Of a DNA stretch of 64,000 nt, positions 24,229 to 37,143 are shown in pieces. Numbering within the stretch: the stretch's first letter is position 1; each line of letters opens with the position of its first letter. The position numbers and the translations under genes are program-made. The stretch lies in the NCBI GenBank assembly GCA_027257055.1, contig JAPVLO010000570.1, forward strand, positions 434,001 to 498,000, given 5' to 3'. The stretch comes from Cephalopachus bancanus. Taxonomy: Eukaryota; Chordata; Mammalia; Primates; Tarsiidae. The notes beneath the pieces were generated by a model. The model saw only the letters and a program-made list of their open reading frames with translations. It was not told the origin of the DNA and searched no databases.

Positions 24229-24777
24229 TAAAAATATCATAGAAAATATAAAAAAACAAAAAACTGGTTCTTGGAAAGAATTGACAAGATTGATGGACTC
24301 TTAGAATGAAAAAGAAGATAAAAAAGCACAAATAAACACAATCAGAATTGCAAAAGATCAAGTCACAACTGACCCCAAAGAAATACAGATTATCAGAGAT
24401 TACATAAATACAGAAATACATAAGATTATCAGAGATTACTATGTATGGAAACAAATTTGATAACCTGAATGAAATGGAGGACTTTCTGACATCACACTGC
24501 CTCCCAAGGTTGAATCAAGAAGACATTGAGACACTAAATAGATCAATAACAACTCAGGAAGTTGACTCTGTCCTAAGAAAATTACCTACAAAACAAAACA
24601 AAAACAAAGCAAAACAAAACCCCTGGACTGGATGACTTTCCAGCAGAATTCTACAAAATGTATAAGGAAGAGCTGATACTAATCTTATTGAGAGTATTCC
24701 AGGCAATTGAAAAAGATGGAATTCTCCCACAAATTATTTTATACATTTTATTTTAAAGATGTGGAGTACAATTCAGG
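24229..24777 (+). mobile_element. L1 ORF2 fragment joined to a reversed L1 3' tip
   Basis: 24,229-24,740 is forward ORF2 (linker to RT: ...CTGGTTCTTGGAAAGAATTG, AAGATGGAATTCTCCC). It is followed by about 37 bp (24,741-24,777) that are the reverse complement of the L1 3' end block (CCTGAATTGTACTCCACATC). Ancient L1M resumes right after. Confidence 0.6.
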
Positions 24778-26941
24778 ATTTTTAAACATGACACCAAAAA
24801 CACAGGCATCAAAAACAAAAAAATATATAAGTAGGACTATATCAAAGTAAAAACTTCCTGCACAGGAAAAAAATTTCAACAAAATAAAAAGGCAATCTAA
24901 AGAATGAGAGAAAATATTTGCAGATTATATCTCTAATAAGAGGTTAATATTAAAATATATAAGGAGTTCACATAACTCAATACCAAAAAGGAAAAGAAAA
25001 ACTTAATTATCTAATATACAAATAGTCAAATGACTTAAATAAATATTTTTCTAAAGAAGACATACAAACGGCCAATAGCAACATGAAAAGTTGTTCAACA
25101 TTACTAATTATCAAGGAAACACAAATCAAAACCAGAATGAGGTATCATCACATACATGTTAGAATGAGTATTATCAAAAAGACAAGAGAGAACAAGTGTT
25201 TGTGAAGATGTGGAGAAAAAGAAAGCCAATAGAAAAATAAAAAACGCAATTGGTATAACTCTTGTGGAAAACAGTATGGAGTTTTCTCAAAAAATTAAAA
25301 ATACAACTACCATATAATTTAGCTATTTCATCTCTGAATATACATATGAAGGAAACAAAATCAGTACCTTGAAGAGATATCTGCATTCCTATGTTCTTGC
25401 AGCATTAGTCACAATAACAAAGACATAGAAACAATTTGTGTCCACTGACAAATATAAATTGATGAAGAAAATTATATATTGAGAAGGAGGAAAGGCAAGA
25501 TGATGATGGAACTGATAGCAGAGTGTGAGTCCCTACATGTGTGAGTGTGCATAAGGACGAATCTCCATATGTGTTTGTGTGCAAGCAGGTGAGTGAATGC
25601 TTGACTGAGGGGAGATGTGGCAACAAGCTCCTGGGTCTTCCCTGCAGAAGTGGCTGCAATTTACCATCTTCCTGAATTTGGCATCCCCTGCATGCACGAA
25701 TATCCACCATTCTCAGGGCATCTCTCAGGAAAAGGTGGCAGAAATCAACTGCCTCTCAGCACCTGGCACCTGGCTCAACACCACCAATTACAGCAACATG
25801 TCAGGCACTGGCAATGGGGACTGTGAAGAAAACTCAGAGAGGAAAACTTGAGCTGAGTCCTGTCAGAGGAGAAGATGCTAGCTGGTGTCATTTTATCTGT
25901 CCTAGAACTAGGCAGAGACGTCCTTTCCGTCACCCAGTACTGAGAAGCCTGCATTCTGAGACTGAGGAGTGATCTCCAAATCCCTCTGGAATGAACATCC
26001 TTGATCATAGAGGATTCTCCACAGCATGACACTCAGACAGTGCTTGTGTGGAACCCAGATGCCCAACCTTCCACAGTGGACCATTCACAGACATTGGTGA
26101 TCACAGTGGGAGACCTAGAAGCAGATGGATAGGGGTAAGTCTTGATCTGATTTGACGTCCTTCTCCCAGCAGTCTGGAGTGCAGTCTGGCCCACAAAGAG
26201 AGACTAGGGGAAGATCTAGAGACTGGATCCTGCTCCTTTCCACAGCAATCCAAAAGTACTGGTGCTTGAAACACACCAATTAAAAAGGAACCTGAAGCTA
26301 TAGAACTGTTCACAAGAGGGAGCTCAAGACTCACAGAAGTTTTGGGTTTTTTCTTGCTTGCTTGCTCACTCTCCGTACATATCTTTGTGTATGCGTGTTC
26401 TCATTTGATGCCCCCCCTTTCTCCCTCTTATTTTTTGCATATGAGTATATTTGAGGGTGAGTGTATCTTTGTTTTATTTTATTCTGTTTTGTTTGTTTAT
26501 CTGTTCATTTGCTTGCTTGTTTTCTTCATTTTCTTCTTCTTTCTCTTCATCTTCCTTTATTCTCCCTTATTTTTTCTCTGTTCTTTTCTTTTCTCTTACC
26601 CCATTTTGGTTTCAGGTGGTATACATATACTTCCACCACATGAACATAGTGTAGGATGGTGGGAAGTGAGTTCCAGGGGGCATACATCCCAGTCTGTGGA
26701 TATTGCAATCTGCAGGAAGCTTCTGAATCTTAGCTCCCTCTATTACACCTTAATGAAATCACAAAACTGCAAAAAGACAGCACAGAATCCCCACCCCAGC
26801 ATAGAATCCCTACTCCCAGCCTGGCTAAATTCAGAGTCTCTAGCTAAGGAAGAATAGGGGGTTGAGCAACAGAAGTGAATCCTATACCCCCTCACTGAGC
26901 AATTGAATTAAAAAGGAGACAAAGGGAATAAACCACCACAA

Positions 26942-27945
26942 ATGAAGAAGAATCAATGGAAGAACACAGGTAGCTCCCAGGCACCTGAAAAGACAGCATC
27001 TGAGAATAAAAACTTAAGAAATCAAACAATGAAGAACCCCCAGAAGGACTGGTCTTAGATCACAAACTATGCATCAAGGTTTTGATGAAGAGGATGAATA
27101 AAAATTATAAAAGGCAAGAAAAGAGAATAAAAGAGTTGATAACAGAGATCATGGCAATAAAGAACACAGTGAATGAAACAAATAACAAACTAACAAGCAT
27201 AGAAAGCAGAATTAACCAAGCAGAAGAAAGAATGTTAGAGATTGAAGGCTGAAAAATGGAACTAACCCAGTTAAAAGAATAGAAAGGAAGTTTAAAAGGA
27301 TAGAACAAAATCTCCAAAAGAGATGATATTAAGAGGCCAAACTTACTCCTGATCAGTATTTCTGAGACAAAAAGGAAGACAGAAAATACCTTGAAACAAA
27401 CATTGCATGAGGGGATCCAAGAAAACTTCTCTCATTTCATCAGAGACATGCCCAGCCAAACACAAGAGATTCAGAGTACACCGTGCAAGGAATCAAATGA
27501 GAAGACCAACTCTCAGACACATAGTAATTTGCTTACACAAAGTAGATACAAAAGAAAGAAATCCTAAAGGCAGTGAGAGAGGAAAGTTAGACTACCTACC
27601 AGGGAAGACCAATTAGAGTAACAGCAGACTTTTCTAGAGAAGCACTACAGACCAGAAGAAACTGGGCTCTAACCTTTAAGGTCTTAAATTTAAACAATTC
27701 CAACCAAGAATTTCAACCCTGTAAAGTTGAGCTTCATCGGCAACAGAGAATTTAAACCCTTCCCAGACATCTAATCCTTAAATATTATACTGCTTCCAGA
27801 CCAGTTCTACAGGAGACACTTCAGGAGGTATTTAAGCACAGAAGAAAGAACAACAACAACAACAAAAAATGACCATGCACATCCCAGGAGAAAAGAAAAA
27901 TGGAATCAACAGAGAATACATCACAACTGCAAACTTGAAAACACA
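26942..27945 (+). pseudogene. L1 ORF1, broken
   Basis: Starts at the ATG of MKKNQWKNTG.... The C-terminal half shows MRRPTLRHIVICLHKVDTKE at about 27,497, the same RRM landmark as in the L1 at 5,013. Multiple stops, for example at 27,250 (GGCTGAAAA), split it, so no ORF1 protein can be made. Confidence 0.8.
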
Positions 27946-28008
27946 TAGATACATCTACTCAAAAAGTTAAAAGCAAACAAACAAGCAAAATTACTTTATA
28001 AGTACCTG

Positions 28009-31000
28009 ACAGGGATAAGCTCTTATATTTCAATAATCGGCCTGAATGTAAATGGACTAAATGCACCAATGAAAGTATGTAGAATGGCAAACTGGATGAA
28101 TAAAAACATGACAACAATACCCTGCCTACAGGAAACACATCTCACTACAAAGGACACCCACAGACTCAAAGATAAAACAAACTTTCAGGTGAACAGAAAA
28201 CAAAAGAAGGCAGGAGACAAAACTTTAATATCAGATAAGACAAACTTCAAGCTATCAAAAGTTTAAAAATATACAGAAGGACACCACATAATGATTAAAA
28301 GTTAAATCCATCAACAAGAAATATCCATCCTAAATATATATGCATGTAACATAGGAGCACCAGAATTTATAAAGAAACTACTAAGTAAAATAAAAAAGGA
28401 TAGTGACTCTAACATTATGATAACTGGGGACTAAAATACCTCACTAACAATCCTAGATAGATCATTGAGACAAAAGAATTAATAAGAAAATCTGGAACCT
28501 TAACTTGGTGCTTGACCAAATGGATTTACTAGATACCTACAGAACACTCCAATCAAGAGTCATGGAATAAACATTCTACTCATCACAACATGGAAGATAC
28601 TCCATGATTGACCAGATCCTCAGCCATAATTCAAGCATAAATAAATTCTATAAGATTGAAATACTACCATGTACCTCCTCAGACTACAACAGAATAAAAA
28701 CAAATATCGTCACCAACAAGTTATCTCCAAAATATACAAAGACCCATATGGACACTAAACAGCACAATGCTGAACAACTCCTCAGTCCACACAGAAATTA
28801 AAAGATTCTTGGAGACACATCTTACCAAAACCTCTGGGATGCCATGAAATCAGTTCTAAGAGGAGAATGTATATTTCTATGAACACACATTGAGGAAGTA
28901 GAAAGATCACATGTTAACTGACTAACAAACTACCTAAGGGAGCTGGAAAGACAAGACCATCAAACCCTAAACTCAGCAGAAGAATCCAGAGCACCAAAAT
29001 AAAAGTCCTAATATGACACACAGAAGACAAAAATATTATAGGAAAAAAAATTGATGAAACATTGAAAGGATAAGCAAGATCAATGGACCCTCAGCCAGAT
29101 TGACCAAGAAACAGAGACAAAAAGCTCAGGTAAACACAATCAGAAATGCAAAAGATCAAGTCACAACTGATCATGAAGAAATACAAAAGATTATTGGAGA
29201 TTACTGTGCACATCTGTTTGAAAACAAATCCAAAAACCTAACAAAATGGAGGAATTTCTGACATCACACAACCTCCCAAGGTTGAAACAAGAAGAACTAG
29301 AAACCCTAAATATACCAATAACAACTTGGGACGTTGAATGCCATAAGATAACTACCTACAAAAGTAAGAAAATAAAACAGACCAGATGACTTTCCAGAGG
29401 AATTCTCCAAAACATACAAAAAGGAGCTTATATCAATTTGACAGTATTCCAGGAAATTGAGAAAGACAGAACTCTCTCCAAATTATTTTATGAAGCTAAT
29501 ATCATACTGATACTCAAACCGGGCAAAGACTCAACAAAGAAAGAGAACTACAAGCCAATATCCCTGATGAACACAGATGCAGAAATTCTTAAGAAGATTC
29601 TAGAAAATTGGATTCAACAACATATCTCAAAAATTATCCATCATGGCTAAGTAAACTTCATCCTCAGAATGCAAGGCTAGTTTAACATCTGCAGGACCAT
29701 ACATTTAAAAAAATACATCAACAGATGAAAAAACAAGAACCACATGATTATACCATTACAAACAGAAAACTTTCAACAAAATCCAGCATCCATTCTTAAT
29801 AAAAACCCTTGAACACCTAGGTTTAGAAGAAACATACTTAAAAATAGTAAAAGCCATCTACAATAAGTGCATAGCCAATGTATTACTAAATGGGCAGAAA
29901 TCAGAAGCATTTCCACTGACAACTGGAGCAAGACAAGGCTGCGACTCTCACCCTTCCTGCTTCCTGTTCAAACAGTGTTGAAAGTCCTAACTAGAGCAAC
30001 CAGAGAGGAGAAGGATATCAGGGTATTTAAACAAGAAAAGAGTAAGTTTAGCAATCCCGCTTTGTTATATGATCCTATTCCTGGAAAGCCCAAGGGAATC
30101 TGTCAAAAACACCCTTGCACTGATAAAGGACTTTCACAAAGTCTCAGGGTATAATATCAATGGGTAAAAGACAGTCACATTTTTATACACCAACAGCAAA
30201 CAGGCAGAGAAATAAATAAAAACTGCAATCTTATTCACAATAGTCATAGAAAAAATGAAATACCTTGGCATCTTCCTGACCAGAGAAATGAAAACACTTT
30301 TCAATAAAAACTACAAAGCACTGCTCAAATAATCCTAAAATGCCCAAATAAATAGAAAAATATCTCACGCTCATGGCTTGGTAGAATCAATTTTGTTAAG
30401 ATGTCCATCCTAACCAAGGCATTCTACAGATTCAATGCAATAACCATTAAGTTACCAACATCATTCTTCTCAGACCTGAAAATGACAATATAGAAACTTA
30501 TATGGTCACATAAACAACCATGAATAGCCAAAACAATCCTCAGCAAAAGAAACAAAACAAGAGGTATCACATTTCCAGATTTTAAACTTTACTATAAAGC
30601 TACAATAATCAAAACAGCCTAGTATTGGTACAAGAACAAGCATATGGATGAATAAAACAGGTTAGAGATTGGAGAAACAAAACCTAAATTTCTCAAGTAA
30701 CTCATTTTTGACGAAGCCTCCACCACAGCCACTGGGGAAAAGAGAAACTATTCAGTAAATGGTGCTGGAAAAGTTGGCTGACCACATGCAGAAGAGTGAT
30801 ACAGAATCCCACCTATCACCATGCAAAAAAATCAATTCTAAATGAACCAAAGACCTAAATATAAAACCTCAAATTATAAGAATCTTAGAAAATGCAGGAA
30901 ACACCCTTATGGGAATCGGAGTAGGCAACCAATTCGTGATCAAAACCCCTAATATCAATTCCTTAAGAGATAAGATAGCCAAGTGGGTCCTTATCAAACT

Positions 31001-31306
31001 GACAAGCTTCTGAAAAGCAAAAGAAACCATCAAGAGAGCACAACCCACAGAATGGGAAAAACAATTTGCCAACTGTATATTTGACAAAGGACTAATATCC
31101 AGGATCTATGAGTAACTCAATAATGCCAAAAGGAAAAAAGCAAACAGCCACATTAAAAACTGGGTAAAATACATGAACAGGTACTTCTCAAAAGAAGACA
31201 TAGAAGCAGCCAGCACATTCATGAAAAAATGCTCAGCCACACTAATCATCAGATAAATGCAAATCGAAACCACATTGAGATATCACCTAACTCCATTAAA
31301 AATAGC
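28009..31306 (+). pseudogene. L1 ORF2, broken, first part
   Basis: EN words at 28,069-28,260 (CLQETHLTTKDTHRLK), then RT region words: [20 protein letters not shown] at 29,500 and the [24 protein letters not shown] segment at 29,950. The catalytic FADD box is destroyed by a frameshift near 30,060 (reads ALLYDPIPGKP). The reading continues to the [13 protein letters not shown] stretch, where the nested L1 cuts it at about 31,306. Confidence 0.8.
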
Positions 31307-32714
31307 AAAAGAAACAAAGCAGGACTTCCAGACTTCAAACTTTACTAAAGACTACAGTAATCAAAACAGCCTGGTATTGGTACAAGAACAGGCACATAGA
31401 CCAATGGAACAGGATAGAGATTCCGGAAGCAAAGCCTCAATTCCTCAACCACCTCATCTTTGACAAAGCCTCCAACAACAACCACTGGGGAGAGTAGAAC
31501 CTATTCAGTAAATGGTGCTGGGAAAACTGGCTGAACACATGCAGAAGATTGAAACAGGACCCTTACCTATCACCATACACAAAAATTAACTCTAAATGGA
31601 CCAAAGACCTAAACATAAAACCTCAAACTGTAAGAACCTTAAAAAATGCAGGCGACACTCTTATGGAAGTTGGAACTAACAGCTGATTCCTGATCAAAAC
31701 CCGAAGTGCCCAGGCCATAAGATATAAGATAGGCAAGTGGGACCTTGATAAATTAACAAGCTTCTTCCAAGCCAAAGAAACCATCAAGAGAGAAGGAAAA
31801 CAGCCCACAGAATGGGAAAAAAATTTGCCACATGTATATCTGACAAAGGCCTAACATCTAGGATCTACAAGGAACTCAAATGCACCGAAAGGAAAAAAAC
31901 AAACAACCCCTTTAAAATGTGGGCAAAGGACATGAATAGACACTTCTCAAAAGAAGATATACAGGCAGCCAACAGACATATGAAAAAGTGCTCAGTCTCA
32001 CTCATCATCAGAGAAATGCAAATTAAAACCACACTAAGATACCAACTAATCCCTGTAAGAATGACCATCATTAATAAAACAAACAACAACAGATGCTGGA
32101 GAGGATGTGGAGAAAAAGGAACACTTCCATACTGCTGGTGGGAATGCAGACGAGTACAACGTCTTTGGAAGACAGTGTAGCGATTTCTGAAAGAACTAGA
32201 AATTGACCTTCCATATGACCCAGCAATTCCCCCTATTGGGAATATACCTGGAGGAATTCAAATTATTCTACGAAAAGGATACCTGCACACATATTTGTTG
32301 TAGCTCTATTCACAATAGCAAAAACATGGAACCAACCGTGTTGCCCATTGAAGCTGGACTGGATAAAAAAATGTGGTAAATATATATACAATGGAATATT
32401 GTATTCAGCCATAAAGAAGGACAAATTGGATGGACTTGGAATTGATCATACTCAGTGATTTATCACAGAAACAAAGAACTGAGTTCCATATGTTCTCACT
32501 CATAAGGTGATCTTGAACAATTATAATGCTGTAAGAAAGCGAATGGCAATAGTGGAAAACTTTCAGGGGAAGGAGAGGTGAGACTGGCAGTTGAAGGAAA
32601 CTGCTAGGGGAAGGAGGGGCATACCTCATAAACAAGGGTACCTGCAGTGATCAATGTTTGTGTACCTAATCCTGAATTGTATCCCACATCTTTATAATAA
32701 ATAAATAAATTTTG
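31307..32714 (+). mobile_element. 5'-truncated L1 nested inside another L1
   Basis: Starts mid-ORF2 ([14 protein letters not shown]...) and runs to the ORF2 end and the 3' UTR with CCTGAATTGTATCCCACATC and an AATAAATAAATAAAT tail. The host L1 stops at YHLTPLKIA and resumes exactly in register with MAIINKTKKQQ at 32,720. ATTAAAAATAGC (31,295-31,306) and TAGAAAATGGC (32,715-32,725) are the decayed target duplication. ORF2 in the nested copy is less damaged than in its host (a 122-codon run at 31,812-32,180). Confidence 0.8.
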
Positions 32715-33459
32715 TAGAAAATGGCCATTATTAATAAAACAAAAAAACAACAAGTGCTGGTGAGGATGTGGAGAAAAGGGAATGTTTCTACATTTGGTGG
32801 GAGTGCAAACTACTTCAACCTCTATCAAAAACAGTGTGGCAATTCTGAAAAGAACAAGAAATTGACCTTCCATATGATCCAACAATTCCCCTTCTGGGAA
32901 TATACACAGATGAACTAAAATCATTCTACAAAGAAGACATCTGTGCATGAATGATTATTGCAGCACTATTCTCAATGACAAAATATGAAACCAACTGTGA
33001 TGCCCATCAAAACTGGACTGGATTAAAAAATGCAGTATGTATACATGATGGAATATTATGCAGCCATGAGGAAGGTCAACACTATGGACTTTGTAATAAC
33101 TTGGATGGATTTGGAATCCATCATACTCAGTGATCTCTCTCAGAAGCAAACAACTGAGTACCAAATGTTCTCAATCATAAGTGGATGCTGAGCACCTATT
33201 ATAGTATTCCATGAAAAGGATTGGCAATGGCATGGCACTGTAATGGAGTAAGAACCAGTCACCAGATACCTTGATAAACTAAGGGCATATTAATTCAGTA
33301 GGGTTGCCTGATCCTAATCCAGGTGTGGTGAGGGCTAATGGAAGGTCCAAACTTCAGCTGTACTTAGACCACATATGTACCTAACCCTGACTTGTACCCC
33401 ATATCTTTAAAACAAAATAGAAAATTACGTATATATATATACATATATATAATGAATAT

Positions 33460-34050
33460 ATATAAAACTCCTGTATTATGAGAGTGATCCCATAAAAATT
33501 GGAATTTATTTATTTTAAAAATTGTATTTATTCGTATATGTTTAAACATCAGATGCCTTCACAGTGCTCTTTATTTGATGCAACACATTTATTGAGATGC
33601 ATTTTCCACTGCTCAAAACAGTTTTTGAATTCATCAGTTTTGATGCCATTTAATGATTCTGGTGTTTTTGGTGTCACCTCTTTCACACCAGCAAAACGTT
33701 TCACTTTGAGGATTTTTTTTTTTCATCTGGGAAAATATAAAAATAAGTCATGAGGTGAAATTGTGCTAATAAAAAGTTTGGGGCATGAAGGTCATGCCAT
33801 TTTTGGTCAAAAACTGAGTATTCAGCACAGCATGGGCAGGTGTGTTGTAATGAAGTAAGAACCAGTCACCTGTTTACCACAACTCTTGAAATTTCTTCTG
33901 CAAATCTTGACAAAACCTTCTCAAATTTCCAGATAAAAACGTTGGTTGATTGTTTGGCCCAGATAAAAAAAAAATTCTTAGTGTACTGCAAAGGGCCTGC
34001 CTTCTAAAAGATAACTTCAGTTTTCTTGGGCTCTCCCCTGATGTGTGTTT
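33460..34050 (-). pseudogene. Mariner-like transposase remnant, minus strand
   Basis: On the minus strand the decayed reading is WFLLHYNTPAH, then FLTKNGMTFMPQTFY, then STISPHDLFLYFPR, which is the mariner order HHDNAPAH ... PYSPDLxPxDFFLFP with the catalytic aspartate region. It sits inside the 3' part of the ancient L1M. The left end (TGTATTATGAGAGTGATCCC) may be a terminal repeat; the other end is not visible, so it is truncated. Confidence 0.65.
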
Positions 34051-34515
34051 ATAAAAAAAGGAAATCCTGCCATTTGTGACAACATGGATGTAACCTGAAG
34101 GCATGATGCTAATAAAAGTAATTCAGACAGAAAAGGACACATACTTTATGATCTCACTAATATTTGGAATATAAAATATTGAACTCATAAAAAGAGAGTG
34201 AGATGGCAGTTTCTAAGAGCTGTGGGGTGAAGAAAATATGGAGATATTGGTGAAATGGTATAAACTTTCAGTTATAAGATGAATATTTCAGAAGATATAA
34301 TGTAGAACATAGTGATTATCATTAACAGTACTGTGTTGTATACTTGAAAATGTTTAAGGCAGTAGATCTTAAGTATTCTTTCCACATAGAGAAAACAATG
34401 GTAACTAGATAAAGTGTTAGATATGTTAACTAACTTGACTGTGTATATCAAATTATCAAGTTGTACACCTTAAATTTATACAATTTTACTTGTCAATTAT
34501 ATTTCAATAAAACAA

Positions 34516-35735
34516 AAAAAGTTTCATGAACATAAATGTGATGGATAAAAGACTTTATTTTTTGTTGTTTCAATTTGCCTTTCCATGGTGGTTGCTATAT
34601 TCATTTCCTGTGGCTGTTTATTTATTCATTATTTTTATTTTCCTTTTCAAGCTGTGTCTTGCTAGGCATATCTATCTGGCATTCTTAAGGGATTGTGAAG
34701 TACTCAAATAAAAATTAAAGTTTGAAAATGCATTTTTTTCACTTTATGGAAACACAGATATAGAATATGAACTTAAAGTTTTGTTATCAGTAGTTTCAGA
34801 ATTGTCACACAATATTTGGGCACATTAAAACAAAACTAAAAAAGACTATATCCCTGCCCATTCTTTCTCAAATATAATATCCCGCTTGAGCAATCATTTG
34901 GTTGTGTGAATAAAAATGCAAAAAAGGACAAATTTATTTAAAAGTTTATGTTTATTGGCAGAATTTGTTTTAGGGATGAATAAAATATATCATGCCTAAA
35001 ATTATATTAATTTTTAGCCTAAAGATTTCTGTTTATGTACAATGAAAAGTGTAAATACTTATTTGTACCATTATTGAATTTTTAAGACACAAAACAAATA
35101 TAATACTTTAATATACAAATATTTGAAGTAATTCCTACCTAATAATGGGAGGGAAACAAGCTTAAATGTGCACAATTTTTACTAATTTTGTTTGATATTA
35201 GGAGCATAGCTTAAAATAAATAGTTTAGATTATTACTTTCTATTAATATTATTACAAAGAGAAGCAATTTATTTCATTGCCAGGCAAAATACTGAATGTG
35301 TTTAATTTTTGAGGATATGCCTAACATGTATATTGTAAATCCAATGACAATTCAAACAGTTTTCATTATTATAATGAAATCAATTCTTGTCTCAAGTACA
35401 GGAAAATCTTGCTGGGAGTAGATTTATTTATATTCATACAAATAGCATAAAAATTCTACTTATATAGACCATTTTTTGGTTTTTATTCCATGAAAGTAAA
35501 AGTGACCTCTGATGAATTAGCCTGTTGCTACCTCAGATAGGCCAGGGTAACCACAGGAAAAAAAAAAAAACAAAGTCAAAAGTAGATAATCTCACCTTTC
35601 CATTAGAATTTGGCATGACAGATTAGTGACTCAAACCATTTCTTTTTCAGAATCTATGTATCAAAGATTATTTAGGCACATCTTGATAATGATAATGTGA
35701 TCCTTTTAAAAACTAAATACAGGGTACTATTAATC
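34516..35735. other. A/T-rich, no gene recognised
   Basis: About 1.2 kb of A/T-rich sequence. I recognise no repeat family and no exon. Confidence 0.35.
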
Positions 35736-37143
35736 TGAATAGAGAGGTGGGACAAAATGGTGATGGGACAAGTCGGACTGTGAACATCTTCATAAAAGCT
35801 GGCTGTTGCAGCCTGTTCCATGTGCCACCACCAACTCCACAAAAGGTGGCTGATGCAGCCAGTCCTATGCAATGCACTGCCATCACTGCTGCCACAGCCT
35901 CCACAAAAGGTGGCTCCTGCAGCTGGTCCCACACACTGCACTGCTACCACCATATCCCATGGCTCCCAGCCCTGTGGAATCCCCGGCTCCCTCCCCTACA
36001 CCAAGATGCCTTGCAGTGGTGGGACCAGAGACCAGCTGGAACTTGGAGTCTGATCAGTGGAGAAAAAGGATCAAGGAGGGCCAGGGAGGAGACCCATGAC
36101 TGGTAAAGAAGCACCCACTCCAGCCATTTTCTCTATCCCAGGACCAGGCAGAGACCTCCATCGCATGGCCCAGCTCCGCATAGCTCTGCCCAGCATCCAA
36201 CTTGGGGCCTGAGGTAGCCACCTCAAACAGGGAGAGACATGAGCACCTCCCCCATACTAAATCGAACACAGACAGGTTGGATCTGAGTGGCAGACATGAC
36301 AGACAGCAAGCCAACTGTTCTGATCCATCCACAGCAGGCCTGGGACATATGACTCTGTAAGCAAGCCTACCAGCCTGTGAAGAGAGTGAGAGATCACAGT
36401 TGAAAGGATGTTGGGCTCACAGGAATGATCTCAGAGCAAGCTTGATTAGTTGTTTTTACCTTTTTAAATTTGTATTATTTGTCATTTGTTTTGCTCGTTT
36501 TTGTTTGTTTTATGTTTTTCTTTGTTTTTGATAACATTTTCATACCTTGCTTCTGCTATTTTACTAATTTCTCTTTTTTTCCTTTGGAACTCCTGTTTGT
36601 GTAGGGGAATTGTATACCAATAGGGAAGTTGGTTGGTTTGTGTGTTTGTATGATTGTTTGTGTGTTTTAATTTTTTTTTCTCTTCTTGTCTTTGTGTCTC
36701 TTTTCATTAGTTAGTTGATACGTTTGTCTTTTATCCCTCTTACACTTCTCTCTCTCTAACTTCCCCTTTCCCTGCTCCTTCCCTGTTCCATTCTTTTCCT
36801 TTTTTCTTACCTCATTTTGCTTTCAGGGAGCAAACTTACACCTCCACTGCATGGACAAATTGCAAGACAGTGGGAAGGGGGTTGCAGGGTAACCATGCAC
36901 CTGTCGGTGGATACTGGGATCTGCAGATAGATCTTGAATCACAGCTTCCTCCTCAATTAAATCTCAAAACTGCAAAAAAGTATAGCCCCCAACCCATGGT
37001 CCAGTCTCAGAATTGAAAAAAGCTAGAAGATTCACATAAGGAAAAATGAGAGATTAAGCAAAAAGAAGTAAAAGCAACCATGCCATCCCTGAACAACAGA
37101 ATTAAAGAAGAGGGGGGAAAGGTGGGGAGGAAAATCTACACAA

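Larger units (their letters stand above)
25480..33420 (+). mobile_element. L1: Near full-length L1, interrupted by a nested L1
   Basis: 5' UTR from about 25,480 (GAGAAGGAGGAAAGGCAAGA), ORF1 at 26,942-27,945, ORF2 from about 28,009 to 31,306, resuming at 32,716 and ending near 33,175, then a 3' UTR ending ATATCTTTAAAACAAAATAG. A plausible target duplication is AGAAAATTATATAT (25,466-25,479) against AGAAAATTACGTATAT (33,419-33,434), which differs by a CG insertion. Both ORFs are broken. Without the nested insertion the element is about 6.5 kb. Confidence 0.75.
23976..34515 (+). mobile_element. Ancient L1M element carrying several later insertions
   Basis: Four pieces of one old plus-strand L1 appear in colinear order: 23,985-24,228 (ORF2 late part), 24,778-25,465 (ORF2 C-terminal part), a short piece at about 33,435-33,460 (TATATATAATGAATATATAT), and 34,050-34,515 (the 3' UTR with GACAACATGGATGTAACCTG and an end in ATATTTCAATAAAACAAAAA). 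Between them sit an L1 fragment, a long L1 and a mariner remnant. That order gives the relative ages of the insertions. Confidence 0.65.

Noticed and set aside
26342..26857. 171-codon plus-strand ORF rich in Phe/Leu/Ser, looks like a membrane protein
   Set aside because: It is the pyrimidine-rich part of an L1 5' UTR. T/C runs translate to F/L/S in any frame, and the same block occurs before ORF1 in the other L1s.
33430..33465. AT-rich run as a possible origin or regulatory element
   Set aside because: It is a simple (TA)n tract within the ancient L1M at the insertion site; nothing else supports a function.
35747..36106. 119-codon ORF with repeated Pro/Cys/Ser/His, overlapping others in all frames
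   Set aside because: It lies in the G/C-rich L1 5' UTR with short internal repeats. All three frames are open, which marks composition and not coding.
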